A stretch of 19,913 bases of DNA from Stramonita haemastoma (taxonomy: Eukaryota > Mollusca > Gastropoda > Neogastropoda > Muricidae). Shown piece by piece: positions 1 through 8,210 of the stretch. The stretch lies in NCBI GenBank assembly GCA_030674155.1, contig CM060327.1:12509968-12529880 (forward strand). Direction: 5' to 3'. The notes below the pieces were generated by a model. That model was not told the origin of the DNA, made no database searches, and worked only from the letters and a program-made list of their open reading frames with translations. Made by a program: the position numbers and the translations under genes. How positions within the stretch are numbered: the stretch's first letter is position 1; each line of letters starts with the position of its first letter.

Positions 1-479
1 GTTATGAAGAATCTCTTGAAGCCTGCTAATCCCTTCTCTGATCAAAAATGCTTAAATCTGAATTAGTTAATTCAAGGTTATGGTCCAGCTCTATATTTCT
101 AACCGTGATGATGTACAATCAAACGCATCTTGGGTTGCATAAGTGTATACAGTGTTTGTGTGGGAGTGACTGTGTACATCCTGCATGCATCCTGCTTATC
201 AGAGTGTGCACAGTGTGCACACATGAATGATATATATAATACAATGCAACACGACGCACCACAACATGTCACAAGACAACAAAGCATAATTAAATATAAA
301 GTAACATCAACTCAAGCACTTGCACAACAGCAAAGACAATAACTAATCACTCTGTGTGATACACCATAAGAATGGATGCTTACCGTTACAGCATTTCAAG
401 CTCCTAAATTTTTTTGTTTCGATATTCAGCTAGAGGTCCACGGTTGACCAATGGTGAGATTTTTGCATACGCGACAGTT
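1..479. other. Mostly unassigned left flank; possible exon at the edge
   Basis: I see no repeat family and no convincing ORF over most of this stretch. The outermost ~37 bases, read on the minus strand, follow a possible acceptor (TTTTTGATCAG, ending at 38) and stay open to the window edge in two frames. One of them contains LQEILHN. It could be a further exon of the minus-strand gene at 891-2313, but the phase relation to the 37-nt exon is not settled. A GTAAGC donor-like site (minus, 384-379) follows a short segment that reads into a stop. Confidence 0.3.
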
Positions 480-796
480 GGTTTCTGCCCACCATGGAGG
501 TTGCTGCATCACAACTTTGGGGATGCATGCTGGGTATATTCCTGTTTCCATGACCCACCAAACGCTGACATGAATGATGGGATCTTTAACATGCCTATTT
601 GATCTTCTGTATGTGTATATATACATGAAGGGAACTAAGGCACTGGCAAGTCTGCCCTTGAAGTTGACCTGGGAGAAAGTTAAAAAAAAAATATCCCCAC
701 CTTTAATTAACCATATGCCGCCGAGATTTGAACCGACGACTTCATGGACCCATGGGATAGAAGGTGAACGGTTTCAACCACTCAGCTACAGTATCC
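480..796 (-). mobile_element. tRNA-derived SINE, family D
   Basis: On the minus strand a tRNA-like head starts near 796. It has an A box TAGCTGAGTGG (788-778) and a B box GGTTCAAATCT (734-724), which are the internal RNA polymerase III promoter elements. The spacing between them suggests a long-variable-arm (Ser/Leu type) tRNA ancestor, which is inference. The body continues through an A/T-rich stretch and then GTTAAAGATCC, CAGCGTTTGGTGGGT and ATACCCAGCATGCATCC. The last motif recurs at 16396-16412. The 3' limit is not sharp. Confidence 0.7.
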
Positions 797-890
797 ATCA
801 CTCCTCAGTATGAAGACTTCAAAAATGCTAAAACTCACAAGACTGAACACAAACCTCTCAAACACATGACACTTTTGACAGTGAACTTAC

Positions 891-927
891 CATGTCAGCA
901 GTTCGAATCTTGTACGTCTGAACATAC
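891..927 (-). CDS. 37-nt micro-exon of an unrecognised protein
   Basis: Read on the minus strand, a pyrimidine-rich stretch ending GGATCTTTTCCAG is followed by 37 nt that run exactly into ATG|GTAAGT, a consensus donor (890-885). Taking the first G as the third base of a codon, the exon reads YVQTYKIRTADM with no stop. The next exon upstream on this strand (2313-2232) ends with two bases (AA) of an open codon, so splicing gives AA+G = Lys and keeps one frame: RRMW-K-YVQTYKIRTADM. The exon leaves phase 0. The family is not recognised. Splice sites and phase agree, but no transcript evidence is available. Confidence 0.5.
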
Positions 928-1186
928 CTGGAAAAGATCCCATCAGAATAAGCAAGTTGTCAAAAAACACAACAACAACAAACACTGAAACAAACAAATA
1001 TTCAAACAAACAAAAACAAACAAAAATCTGTACACAAAACTACAATATGTCATAACTGATATGATACACATGCTATTTCTTATACATATTTTACATATTT
1101 CTGATAATGTTTACATTAACATATTTCTAATATAGTAATAATGTTTACAAATATCCAGCTCAAGTTAAAGTCTTCAAGGGCACCAG
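928..1186. other. Intronic A/T-rich sequence, no gene seen
   Basis: This lies between the two left-hand exons and so is intron if that model is right. It holds short CAA/AAAC-rich repeats (about 961-1030) and A/T-rich unique DNA. It ends with the first copy (1140-1182) of a ~44-bp direct repeat that brackets SINE C. Confidence 0.5.
1140..1182 (+). repeat. Left copy of ~44-bp direct repeat flanking SINE C
   Basis: This starts AATGTTTACAAATATCCAGC and ends GTCTTCAAGGGCA. A second copy (1569-1612) starts AATGTTTACAAACATCCAGC and ends GTCTTCAAAGGCA. By eye they differ by about five substitutions and one gap, and they bracket a complete tRNA-derived SINE. Confidence 0.8.
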
Positions 1187-1555
1187 CTGCCATGGCACAG
1201 TGGTTAGCACCTTGGATTTTGGACTGCAAAGTCATAGGTTCAAATCCCAAAGTCACAGGGATTTTTTGGACTCTGGCTAACTCCTCCCCAGAGTGAGTGT
1301 GCTGTGGGCTCTGTGGGAAGACTAGGACCCACAGTCAAGCTTCATCCACATTACGGATGTGAATTTGAGAGTATTGCTCAAATTACCAGACCAACACTGC
1401 AGGTGTCTGTATCTCTCAGACCAGGATATATTACGACAGTAAGTGCAGAGTACAACCCTGTCAAGTAGTCTTAAAGCATATGCACTTCCACAGCAGTATC
1501 ATTACATCATCCTCATAATGGTTAATCATCAAACAATAAAAAAAAAAATTTTAAA
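1187..1555 (+). mobile_element. tRNA-Cys-like SINE, family C
   Basis: The tRNA-like head has A-box-like GCACAGTGGTTAGC (from 1195) and a perfect B box GGTTCAAATCC (1237-1247). Between them GGACTGCAAAGTC resembles a tRNA-Cys anticodon arm (GCA). The unrelated body runs to an A-rich tail (about 1535-1549). The element lies between direct repeats at 1140-1182 and 1569-1612, in the intron of the left-hand minus-strand gene, in the orientation opposite to that gene. Confidence 0.75.
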
Positions 1556-1568
1556 CTGCCTCTCATTC

Positions 1569-1612
1569 AATGTTTACAAACATCCAGCTTGAGTTTTAAG
1601 TCTTCAAAGGCA
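1569..1612 (+). repeat. Right copy of ~44-bp direct repeat flanking SINE C
   Basis: This is the partner of 1140-1182, about 86% identical by eye. It is longer than usual SINE target-site duplications, so it may be an older local duplication. Confidence 0.8.
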
Positions 1613-1676
1613 AAGAAATGTGAAAGAAGGGCAGAAAAGGGGGGGAGTACTTTCTTTCTTTTTTTTTCTCTTTCTT

Positions 1677-1895
1677 TTATTCTTTCATATCAAGCATAAT
1701 GTGCTTTTTTACATCCAGTCCTCGTGTGTATGCAGTTTTGTCAATCTTGTCACCCGTTCCCACCAGCACACGATGGCCTACTCTTACGTAAAGCGGAACA
1801 GGATTTAATGCAAGATGTTCTGCGTACACTGGGCCTTGGTTTAATATAGTCTCATCCAAAAGACTTTTGGGGAGAGTAGAGTCAGCATTGATGTT
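1677..1895 (-). mobile_element. SINE family A, 5'-truncated copy
   Basis: On the minus strand this matches the body and tail of the near-complete copy at 16012-16335. Shared blocks are GACTTTTGGGGAGAGT on the plus strand near 1862, the core around GGATGAGACTAT (here diverged), CGGAACAGGATTTAA, and the 3' end AAAAAAGCACATTATGCTTGATATGAAAG. The tRNA-like head is missing: similarity stops near 1895, next to the head of the opposite-strand element F. Confidence 0.75.
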
Positions 1896-1920
1896 AAACT
1901 TTCTTCTACCAAACAACAGC

Positions 1921-2215
1921 CGCCGCTGTAGTCTAGTGGTCAGGGCGTTGGACTCGTAATCTAAAGGTTGCGGGTTCGATCCTAGCTTTCGGCTATGGCG
2001 TTGTGCCCTTGGAAAAGGCACTTTACGGCTATTTTCTCACCCCACCCAGGTGTAAAAGGGGGTACCAACCTTGTGTTGGGGGTTAACCCTGTGATAGACT
2101 GGCGTCCTATCCAGGGGGGAGTCTATGACTCCCAGTCGCTTAACGCCACAGAAACCGGGATAAGCACCGGCCTAATGAGTCTTCGGCTCAGGACAGACTT
2201 TAACTAACTTTAACT
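1921..2215 (+). mobile_element. tRNA-derived SINE, family F, with intact tRNA-like head
   Basis: Bases 1922-1993 fold as a tRNA-like cloverleaf. The acceptor end GCCG pairs with CGGC. There is an A box TAGTCTAGTGG. The anticodon stem TTGGA/TCTAA encloses loop CTCGTAA (anticodon CGT, Thr-like). The B box is GGTTCGATCC. It is not an independent tRNA gene, because the sequence runs on into a SINE body (AGACTGGCGTCCTATCCAGG, then GGGATAAGCACCGGCC) and a short (CTTTAA)-type tail. The body segment resembles the 3' tail shared with L2-clade LINEs (family resemblance from memory). The element ends about 11-16 bp from the splice donor of the 2313-2232 exon. Confidence 0.8.
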
Positions 2216-2231
2216 ACCACACAACACTCAC

Positions 2232-2313
2232 TTCCACATGCGGCGTTTGACCAAGTCGATGGCCTGCTCCACATCCAGACTCTGGTCATCCACGCTCATC
2301 AGCTGACACATGC
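2232..2313 (-). CDS. Exon of an unrecognised protein, cut by the assembly gap
   Basis: On the minus strand 82 nt adjoining the N run are open in one frame and end at TGGAA|GTGAGT, a near-perfect splice donor (2231-2226). The translation begins MCQLMSVDDQSLDVEQAIDL and ends VKRRMW plus two bases of the next codon. It has the amphipathic, charged look of a helical protein segment. The exon start is lost in the gap, so the ATG at 2311 need not be an initiator. The next exon in the same frame is probably 927-891. No family recognised. Confidence 0.6.
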
Positions 2314-2413
2314 NNNNNNNNNNNNNNNNNNNNNNNNNNNNNNNNNNNNNNNNNNNNNNNNNNNNNNNNNNNNNNNNNNNNNNNNNNNNNNNNNNNNNNN
2401 NNNNNNNNNNNNN
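2314..2413. other. Assembly gap (100 N)
   Basis: This is exactly 100 undetermined bases, probably a placeholder of unknown true length. It removes the 5' part of the exon ending at 2232 and possibly further exons. Confidence 1.
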
Positions 2414-4320
2414 TGGTAAGACAAAAAAATCCTGGGCTTTTTTGTTCAGGACTTTCCAAAAAAACCAAAATGCAAAATTTAAACTTCACGAAACTTTTTC
2501 AGGCCAAATTGTTATTTTCGTCCCCATTTTTTTCAGTGGCCCGCTTTCGAATTTATAGGTCAACTTTATCATTTTTTTTTTTTCTGTATGAGTGGGTGAA
2601 GTCCCCAACCTGTCGTACGAAAACATGCCCGGGTGTTGTGTGTTTGTGGGTTTTGTGTGTGTTGTGTGTGTGTGTGTGTGTGTGTGTTGTGTGTTTTTGT
2701 GTGTGAATGTGTGACTGTGTGCTGTGGAGTGGGGTGGTGGGGTTTTGGGGTTTGGTGTGTGTGTGTGGTGTGTTTGTGGTGGGGTGTGTGTTTTGTGTGA
2801 CGTAACTGGGACTGTGAGTGTGTGTGTGTGGGTGGGTTGTGTGTTGTGTGTGTGTGTGTGGGGGTGCGTGCGGGGGCATTTTAAAAGGGACAATCTAGTA
2901 AAATTTAAAGGATAGTTTAAATGTCCTAAAAAAAAAATTAATCACTTACAACCAAACAAAAAAAAATCCCCCATAAAAAAACAAAAGGTAACATTTCAGA
3001 CCCCAGGAACAAAAAAACAAAGCTAAAAAAGAGAAATACTTGTGAGTCGTTAGTAAACGCCAAACAACAAAAAAAAAAAAAACAACCAAATCCAAAAAAC
3101 AGTTAATCTGAACAAATTGGGATAAGTTTTTCAGACAAGGGTCAGACAAACCCCCATCAGGTCACGTCAAAACAAAAACAACAAAACAAAACAACAAACA
3201 ACAAAAAAATCAATGGATATAGCCCTTGAAAGATGGATGAAGGATAGAAAAATACAAATAAAAAGCATTTTTTTTTTTAAGTAAATTTTTTTGTGCAACC
3301 CGTGATTGTTTTGGGGTTGCAAAAAAAATTATTTCACAATCCCACTAAGAAAATATGAACATTTTTAAATTAAAGAAAAAATTGACATTGTCACCAAAAA
3401 CACCACACCACACACACCAACCACACAACACCAAAACACAACCACTTTGATCTTAGCAATTACAAAATGAAATATTTCTGATTTTCCCCCAAATTCCCAA
3501 AATCACAGTGACCCCAAACTGTTTGTCTATTCATCAGCTCGCAGTTCAAAATTTTTGGCCCAACGACAGTCAAGATTTTAAGGTTTTTTGCCTTTGAAAA
3601 ACCAAACATCAACCACCCGTTTCCCCCTTGGCCCCGCAGTTCAAAAAGGTAAAAATCAAGCAACTCTAAAATATCCAAAATTCCCCTTCTTTTAATCATA
3701 CCCTTTCTACCCCATAGTCCCCTTCCTTCCCCACTCACCCTCCCCCACTCACAAAAAAAAATAAAATTTAAAAAGGGAAAAAAAAATTAGATCATTAAAA
3801 AGGAACTAAGGGGACTGAACCAGAAAAAATGCATCAAAAATATATAAGGTGTACATTTACTTTTTTTTCTTCATTTTTTTCTTTCATTCCTTTGGGCCGG
3901 GGGTCCAAGGGTTTCCCCAAAAGTGAGTTTTGCATTCCACCAAAAAATTATTATCTTTCTAATTTAAAAATTTTTTTATTTAATTTAACCGTTTGGTGAC
4001 ATTCTCTTTAATGACTGTTGGGTCATTTGGGGTTATGTATTTCTGAATACATTTTTTTTGTTTTAAATAAAATTAATGTCCAGGGGGATTATGATTTTTG
4101 AACAGATCTTTTTACAATCATAGGTTAAACTTCTATTCTTGGTGATGATGACTTTTTTTTTTTTTTTTTTTTTTGCTTTCTAGTTTTATCTTAGCTGTTT
4201 GGGTTTTTTTCTGTTTGGTGGTGTCTTTTTTTTTCTATTCCCTAATCAGGGCAAGGGCTACATGAAAAAAAAAACAATGCAAATACTGACTCTGTTACCC
4301 TTGAAAAATAAAGATTATTC
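2414..4320. other. Low-complexity, homopolymer-rich stretch without a supportable gene
   Basis: There are many A and T runs of 5-20 bases, including a long T run at about 4153-4174, and an imperfect GT tract at 2634-2872. Short ORFs here are of low complexity. Run lengths look inflated, as in poorly corrected long reads. I find no splice-site and reading-frame combination that holds up. Confidence 0.6.
2634..2872 (+). repeat. Imperfect (GT)n tract
   Basis: This is TG/GT-rich DNA with many G and T run interruptions (TTTTGTGTG, GGGGTGTG). It yields several artefactual Thr/His- or Cys/Val-rich ORFs. Confidence 0.85.
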
Positions 4321-5176
4321 ACTCATTCATTCATTCTCTTTCTCCCCCTCCCCCCCCTCTCTCTCTCATTCTGAGTATCATTATTATAAATGGCCACATG
4401 TACGAATGTACATGTATGCATACACACACACACACAAAACATACACACACTTTCCTTTTTTGTAACAGGCTTCACTATTTTCACAACATGACAAGAACTC
4501 GTTTTAAATTCCTTCACGGCTTCAGTGAAACAATCTTGAGACAATTTTTTTCAATTGTAGTACAACATTCCCTCTTTGGTCAGTAAATAAAAGCACATGA
4601 TAAAACAAAGAAATGAGACTGGTTTATACATTTTACAAAAAGATGGACCAGTTACATGAATAGTAAGTCAGTATATAACTTATAAAGTTCTATAAGTACT
4701 TCTAACCCTCTGATTACTTTTGTTATTCATTGATTCAGGCTTAGCTCTTATGCTAGTTACACTTCCAGTCTTAGTTACAAAACTTCTGTAGGCAAGAAGA
4801 TAACTATGTCCTCTCTTTTTTTATATTACATTATATACTTATTCCATGCTTATGAAATAACAAATTTTAATCCAAGTTTGGGAGAAAGGGTTGGGGCAGT
4901 TGTGTAACATTTTTTAGCCAGTTCAGAAAATAATGTTTACATTGCATCAACCTTTTTTCCACCTAATATAATCACACACCATCCCCTGTGCTTTTTGAAA
5001 GGTTTTAAAAAACATTTTAAATTACAAAATTACAAACCAATATTCCTCTCAATTCCTCAATACTACAGTCTACTGTGATAGTGATAGTGACACACATTTC
5101 TAGAATATGATAATAGTACACTTAATGATACATAGATCTATCCATTACTCAATGCTTTTGCTGTTTGCTCATTTGC
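4321..5176. other. Unassigned unique DNA with small simple repeats
   Basis: It begins with (TCAT)n and CT-rich DNA (4319-4372) and a short (CA)n (4424-4450). The rest is A/T-rich unique sequence. A minus-strand reading containing TEAVKEFKTSS (about 4530-4450) looks somewhat protein-like, but it has an upstream in-frame stop and runs into a GT repeat, so I do not call it. Confidence 0.4.
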
Positions 5177-5182
5177 TCACAC

Positions 5183-5223
<41 letters not shown>

Positions 5224-5250
5224 CACCATGCATACACACACGCACACACA
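5177..5250 (+). repeat. (CA)n microsatellite
   Basis: This is a near-perfect CA array with an ACAACAC interruption and a short imperfect continuation to 5250. Confidence 0.95.
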
Positions 5251-5299
5251 CAATCTCTCATTGTAATCTGTATACAGATGCATACATGCACAAATGCCT

Positions 5300-5321
5300 C
5301 TGTGTGTGTGTGTGTGTGTGT

Positions 5322-5370
<49 letters not shown>

Positions 5371-5411
5371 CGTGCGCGGCGCACGGCGTGCGTACGTACG
5401 TACGTGTGTGT
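5300..5411 (+). repeat. (TG)n microsatellite with CG-containing end
   Basis: A TG array (5301-5368) is followed by alternating purine-pyrimidine GCGCGGCGCACGGCGTGCG and (TACG)n. This alternating CG/TG sequence has Z-DNA-forming potential (inference). Confidence 0.95.
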
Positions 5412-5422
5412 CAAGTCAAACT

Positions 5423-5428
5423 TTTATT
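5423..5428 (-). terminator. Possible AATAAA poly(A) signal
   Basis: AATAAA on the minus strand is the first exact signal I find downstream of the stop codon at 5964-5962. The implied 3'UTR would be about 540 nt and would contain both a CA and a GT array. Hexamers occur by chance in A/T-rich DNA, so the link is weak. Confidence 0.25.
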
Positions 5429-5506
5429 TCCAGATGGTACATTGAATAAGCAGTGCAGTTGCTTTTTTTTTATCAAGCCATCCATCTAAGGGAAAAAAAG
5501 TGTGCT

Positions 5507-5508
<2 letters not shown>

Positions 5509-5571
<63 letters not shown>
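5509..5571 (+). repeat. (GT)n microsatellite
   Basis: This is a perfect GT array of about 63 nt. It is followed 57 nt later by a CA array of similar length, which is its reverse complement. Confidence 0.97.
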
Positions 5572-5572
<1 letters not shown>

Positions 5573-5625
5573 CGCACGTGGTGTGTACACCCACAGGCAT
5601 GCATACAATGATACATGCATGCATG

Positions 5626-5628
<3 letters not shown>

Positions 5629-5681
<53 letters not shown>

Positions 5682-5692
5682 CATACACACAC
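5629..5692 (+). repeat. (CA)n microsatellite
   Basis: This CA array has two single-base interruptions (AAAC, ACATAC). It pairs as an inverted repeat with 5509-5571. The spacer contains (GCAT)n. Confidence 0.97.
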
Positions 5693-5961
5693 TGAGCCTG
5701 AGTCAAAGTAGTCATGATCATTAAAACTGAGTACTGAAACTGACAAGGCATGATAACAACATTACGATTATGTAACCTGACACACTCAAAAAAGAAATAA
5801 TAAAAAATCAGAATAAAACTGACATGCTACCTTAAAAGTATATCAATACACAAATCAACACTAAAGTGGTAATACGGAATCAAAATCAAGTTCTTTCGGT
5901 TTGAAGTAAAGTTAATGTTACGTTGATCACTTTCTAGTTTCACTTCTAAAACCGCGATCGG

Positions 5962-6295
5962 TCAGGGCCTCTCCATCCAGCTTTCCAAACTGAAACTAGT
6001 CAAATTCAACTCCGATTCCCCTTGTTTGTCAACGGCTGAAAAAGAAAAGAGCCCATCTAAATACATAAACTGCGAAAGTTAACCAAGAGGAGAAGAAGCA
6101 GGCCAGTTACGATTTAAACATCGTCTTACCGTGCGGACCGTGCAGTGTTCCATCGATCTGATCCGCTGGCGTCTCGGGGATTGGGGAGAGTTCGTCAAAT
6201 TCATCCTCAGAGTCGTAATCCACCACAGAGAACGACCTCAAAAAGTCTTTGGTTGTGTCTCGCACCCTCACAGGGCGCTCGTCTGCCTCCGACAT
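5962..6295 (-). CDS. Two-exon gene for a predicted 79-residue acidic protein, family unknown
   Basis: Exon 1 runs 6295-6130. ATG is in good context (AAG|ATG, A at -3) and begins MSEADERPVRVRDTTKDFLR. Exon 1 ends after 55 codons plus one base at CACG|GTAAGA. The 94-nt intron (6129-6036) ends CTCTTTTCTTTTTCAG. Exon 2 (6035-5965) joins in frame (G+CC = Ala56) and closes with SFSLESWMERP and TGA (5964-5962). Visible in the protein: a basic patch (RPVRVR), an acidic cluster around residues 26-36 (DYDSEDEFDEL) with casein-kinase-2-like Ser29, and a proline-rich SPIPETP. The acidic residues before F33-x-x-L36 fit the LC3-interacting-region pattern (weak inference). There is no signal peptide or membrane helix. 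An in-frame ATG 11 codons upstream is less likely as the start. No known family recognised. Exon 1 could also belong to a longer gene through other splicing. Confidence 0.65.
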
Positions 6296-6320
6296 CTTCC
6301 TGGCACTGAATGAAACATCA

Positions 6321-6374
6321 ATAAACACTTGCCATCAACTTGTGTTTGGTGTACTTAGTCCCATCCATCGCCAT
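6321..6374 (-). promoter_or_regulatory. Possible 17-codon uORF upstream of the 79-residue gene
   Basis: The ATG inside the YY1-type site (AAAATGG, strong context) opens MAMDGTKYTKHKLMASVY-like reading that stops at TGA before the main ATG at 6295. It would matter only if transcription starts upstream of 6374. Confidence 0.35.
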
Positions 6375-6378
6375 TTTG
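6369..6378 (-). promoter_or_regulatory. YY1-type site
   Basis: CAAAATGGCG on the minus strand matches the core of the YY1 consensus (AANATGGCG). It lies about 75 bp upstream of the main ATG. In animals, YY1 sites in this orientation often sit just downstream of the transcription start (established for YY1; use here is inferred). Confidence 0.5.
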
Positions 6379-6387
6379 CAAACTATG

Positions 6388-6395
6388 TGACGTCA
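6388..6395. promoter_or_regulatory. Perfect CRE palindrome TGACGTCA
   Basis: The core sits in GTGACGTCAC (6387-6396), the full consensus for CREB/ATF factors, 93 bp upstream of the ATG of the 79-residue gene. The surrounding 90 bp are locally CpG-rich (CGACG, CCGGGG, TGCGGCG) against A/T-rich flanks. Together with the YY1-type site this supports a proximal promoter driving the minus strand. Confidence 0.6.
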
Positions 6396-6665
6396 CGACG
6401 TTTCCGGGGTCGTCTGTCATTTGCGGCGTTTTCCGATGTTTCACTTATTAGCTTAACTTAGCAGTGCTTATGTCATTCCTTTTACTTTTAAGTTCAGTTT
6501 GGGAAGAAAAACTATACAAAGGAATGCAATATATGAATACTGAGGGGATGGGAGGAGCTGGGGTTGTACCTAGGTCTTTTATTTGCTTTTTGAAAGGATT
6601 TTTTTTTTCAACTCAGCAGCCTAGGCTAGGCCAAGAACGTAAGCCTATGCTTGTTGGTTAGGCCA

Positions 6666-6723
6666 CTGTTATGCCTGTGCGTGTGTGCGTGCGTGTGTGT
6701 GTGTGTGTGTGTGCGTGTGTGTG

Positions 6724-6772
<49 letters not shown>

Positions 6773-6808
6773 GTGCGTGTGTGTGTGTGCGTGTGTGTGT
6801 GTGTGTTT
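6666..6808 (+). repeat. (GT)n microsatellite with GC interruptions
   Basis: This GT array carries periodic GCGTG units. It yields Cys/Val-rich ORFs that I discard. Confidence 0.95.
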
Positions 6809-7219
6809 ATATGTTTGTGTTGTTGGCTTTTTGTTTCGGTTTCTTTAATTCGTTTGGAATATTGAACACATACGCGTGTGCCCCGAGCATGCTGTATGCG
6901 CGCACGTGTGTAGCTTTTTGTTTTCGTCGGATTTAGCCTGTAGGGAATGCTGAGTCTGGCAATCCATGGTAACGAAGTCCCATCCGCAAGTGAAAACTGC
7001 TAATTATGAGCTGTGTGACGCACATTGTCAGAGCATAAATCAAAATACTGTGGACTAGGCCTATGGGTTTGTGTTTATAAATAGCCCTACTACCATACTT
7101 GCGCGCACACATGGGTACATGTCAAACGACACGAGCTAGGCCTACTACTGACACAAATTCTAGAGCCACAACACACATAGACCTACATCTCGATGATTCG
7201 ACAGATTTTATACTGAAGA
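6809..7219. other. Unassigned DNA with two TAGGCCTA palindromes
   Basis: This is unique sequence with exact TAGGCCTA at 7056-7063 and 7137-7144. TATAAATA occurs at 7076-7083 on the plus strand, but nothing gene-like follows it. Confidence 0.4.
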
Positions 7220-7568
7220 AAGTTTGGGGGGGCCCCAAAAGTTTTCCCCCATCCATAAGACCTTGAGTGGTGGTCTTGGCGCTAGCCTTTCGGATGAGAC
7301 AATAAACCAAGGTCCCATGTTTTACACATCTTTATTTGACGCACGTCAAAGAACCCACGGCAACAAGGTGGTTGTCCCTGGCAAAATTCTGTAGAAAAAA
7401 GCCACTCTGATAGGGAAACGAATACAGTTGCAAACAGGAAAAAGAAAAAAAAAATCATGGGTAGGCGCTGTACTTTTGGCGATGTGCTCTCCCCGGGGAA
7501 AGCATCCCGAATTTCACGCAGAGAAATCTGCTGTGACATAAAGCAGTATATAAATAAATAAATAAATG
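7220..7568 (+). mobile_element. SINE family B, 5'-truncated copy
   Basis: This matches the copy at 13536-13935 along its length: GAGTGGTGGTCT, TTTCGGATGAGAC, AAGAACCCACGGCAACAAG, GTTGTCCCTGGCAAAATT, GATAGGGAAAC, ATACAGTTGCA, and GAATTTCACGCAG. It ends in a short (AAAT)n tail (7549-7566). The tRNA-like head is absent. Confidence 0.85.
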
Positions 7569-7729
7569 CATCGATGGTTGGCATCCTTCAAATTTCCTAC
7601 TTTAAAAAATTTGTCGAAATACAACCAAATAAACAGAAACTTATAGGTCTAGATAAAAAAAAAAAATAGCACGGACTAACTAGATCTATCACAAAAGATG
7701 TAAAATAGGCTACATTTTCTACAATATAG

Positions 7730-7730
<1 letters not shown>
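7569..7730. other. Unassigned A/T-rich DNA
   Basis: Nothing recognisable. It contains an A run near 7657. Confidence 0.4.

Positions 7731-7801
<71 letters not shown>
7731..7801 (+). repeat. (TA)n microsatellite
   Basis: This is a perfect TA array of about 71 nt. Confidence 0.97.
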
Positions 7802-7804
<3 letters not shown>

Positions 7805-8012
7805 CATTTCATAGTATTCAGCGACTGAGATGTGAACCCTCACTGGCATTGCAGAAGACAAGGACATCGGTGTCGTGTCATCTGTGTTCCAAGTAAACAG
7901 TTTAAGATCTAGCAAACACATCAAAGTTATTGCGCCGTTGCACAGGGGTAGATCACCTTTCCTTTTTCTTCACCTCACTTTTTCTTAGTCACATAATATT
8001 TTGGGATAGGCT

Positions 8013-8015
<3 letters not shown>
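7802..8015. other. Unassigned unique DNA
   Basis: No repeat recognised. A minus-strand reading containing WNTDDTTPMSLSSAMP (within 7870-7800) has an acceptor-like CACAG and a CCA|GTGAGG donor-like site, but it is too short to call. Confidence 0.3.

Positions 8016-8050
<35 letters not shown>
8016..8050 (+). repeat. Poly(C) run
   Basis: About 35 consecutive C. The length is uncertain for technical reasons. Confidence 0.9.
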
Positions 8051-8052
<2 letters not shown>

Positions 8053-8166
8053 CTTCTACTCCCACCCCTAATGTAAATTTAATAAATCGAGGCGTGGGTC
8101 AATCTCCGCTTTTCAATATATGCCTACGCACCAACGCGCGTGTCAAGCAGCACATAAAATTTAGAT

Positions 8167-8168
<2 letters not shown>

Positions 8169-8207
<39 letters not shown>
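8169..8207 (+). repeat. (CT)n microsatellite at the broken edge of a SINE
   Basis: The array replaces the point in family A where intact copies read a CT-rich ACTCCACTCTCCCC-type sequence, so it probably grew from within the SINE. Confidence 0.9.

Positions 8208-8208
<1 letters not shown>

Positions 8209-8210
<2 letters not shown>

Noticed and set aside
1922..1993. Stand-alone tRNA-Thr gene
   Set aside because: The cloverleaf runs on without a terminator into a SINE body and tail.
4323..4544. Minus-strand reading TEAVKEFKTSSCHVVKIV
   Set aside because: In-frame stop just upstream, no convincing acceptor, then GT repeat.
5177..5692. CRISPR-like array
   Set aside because: Pure dinucleotide repeats without unit-spacer structure, in an animal genome.
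7076..7083. TATA box TATAAATA (also at 15505-15512)
   Set aside because: No transcribed or coding feature lies downstream; expected by chance in A/T-rich DNA.
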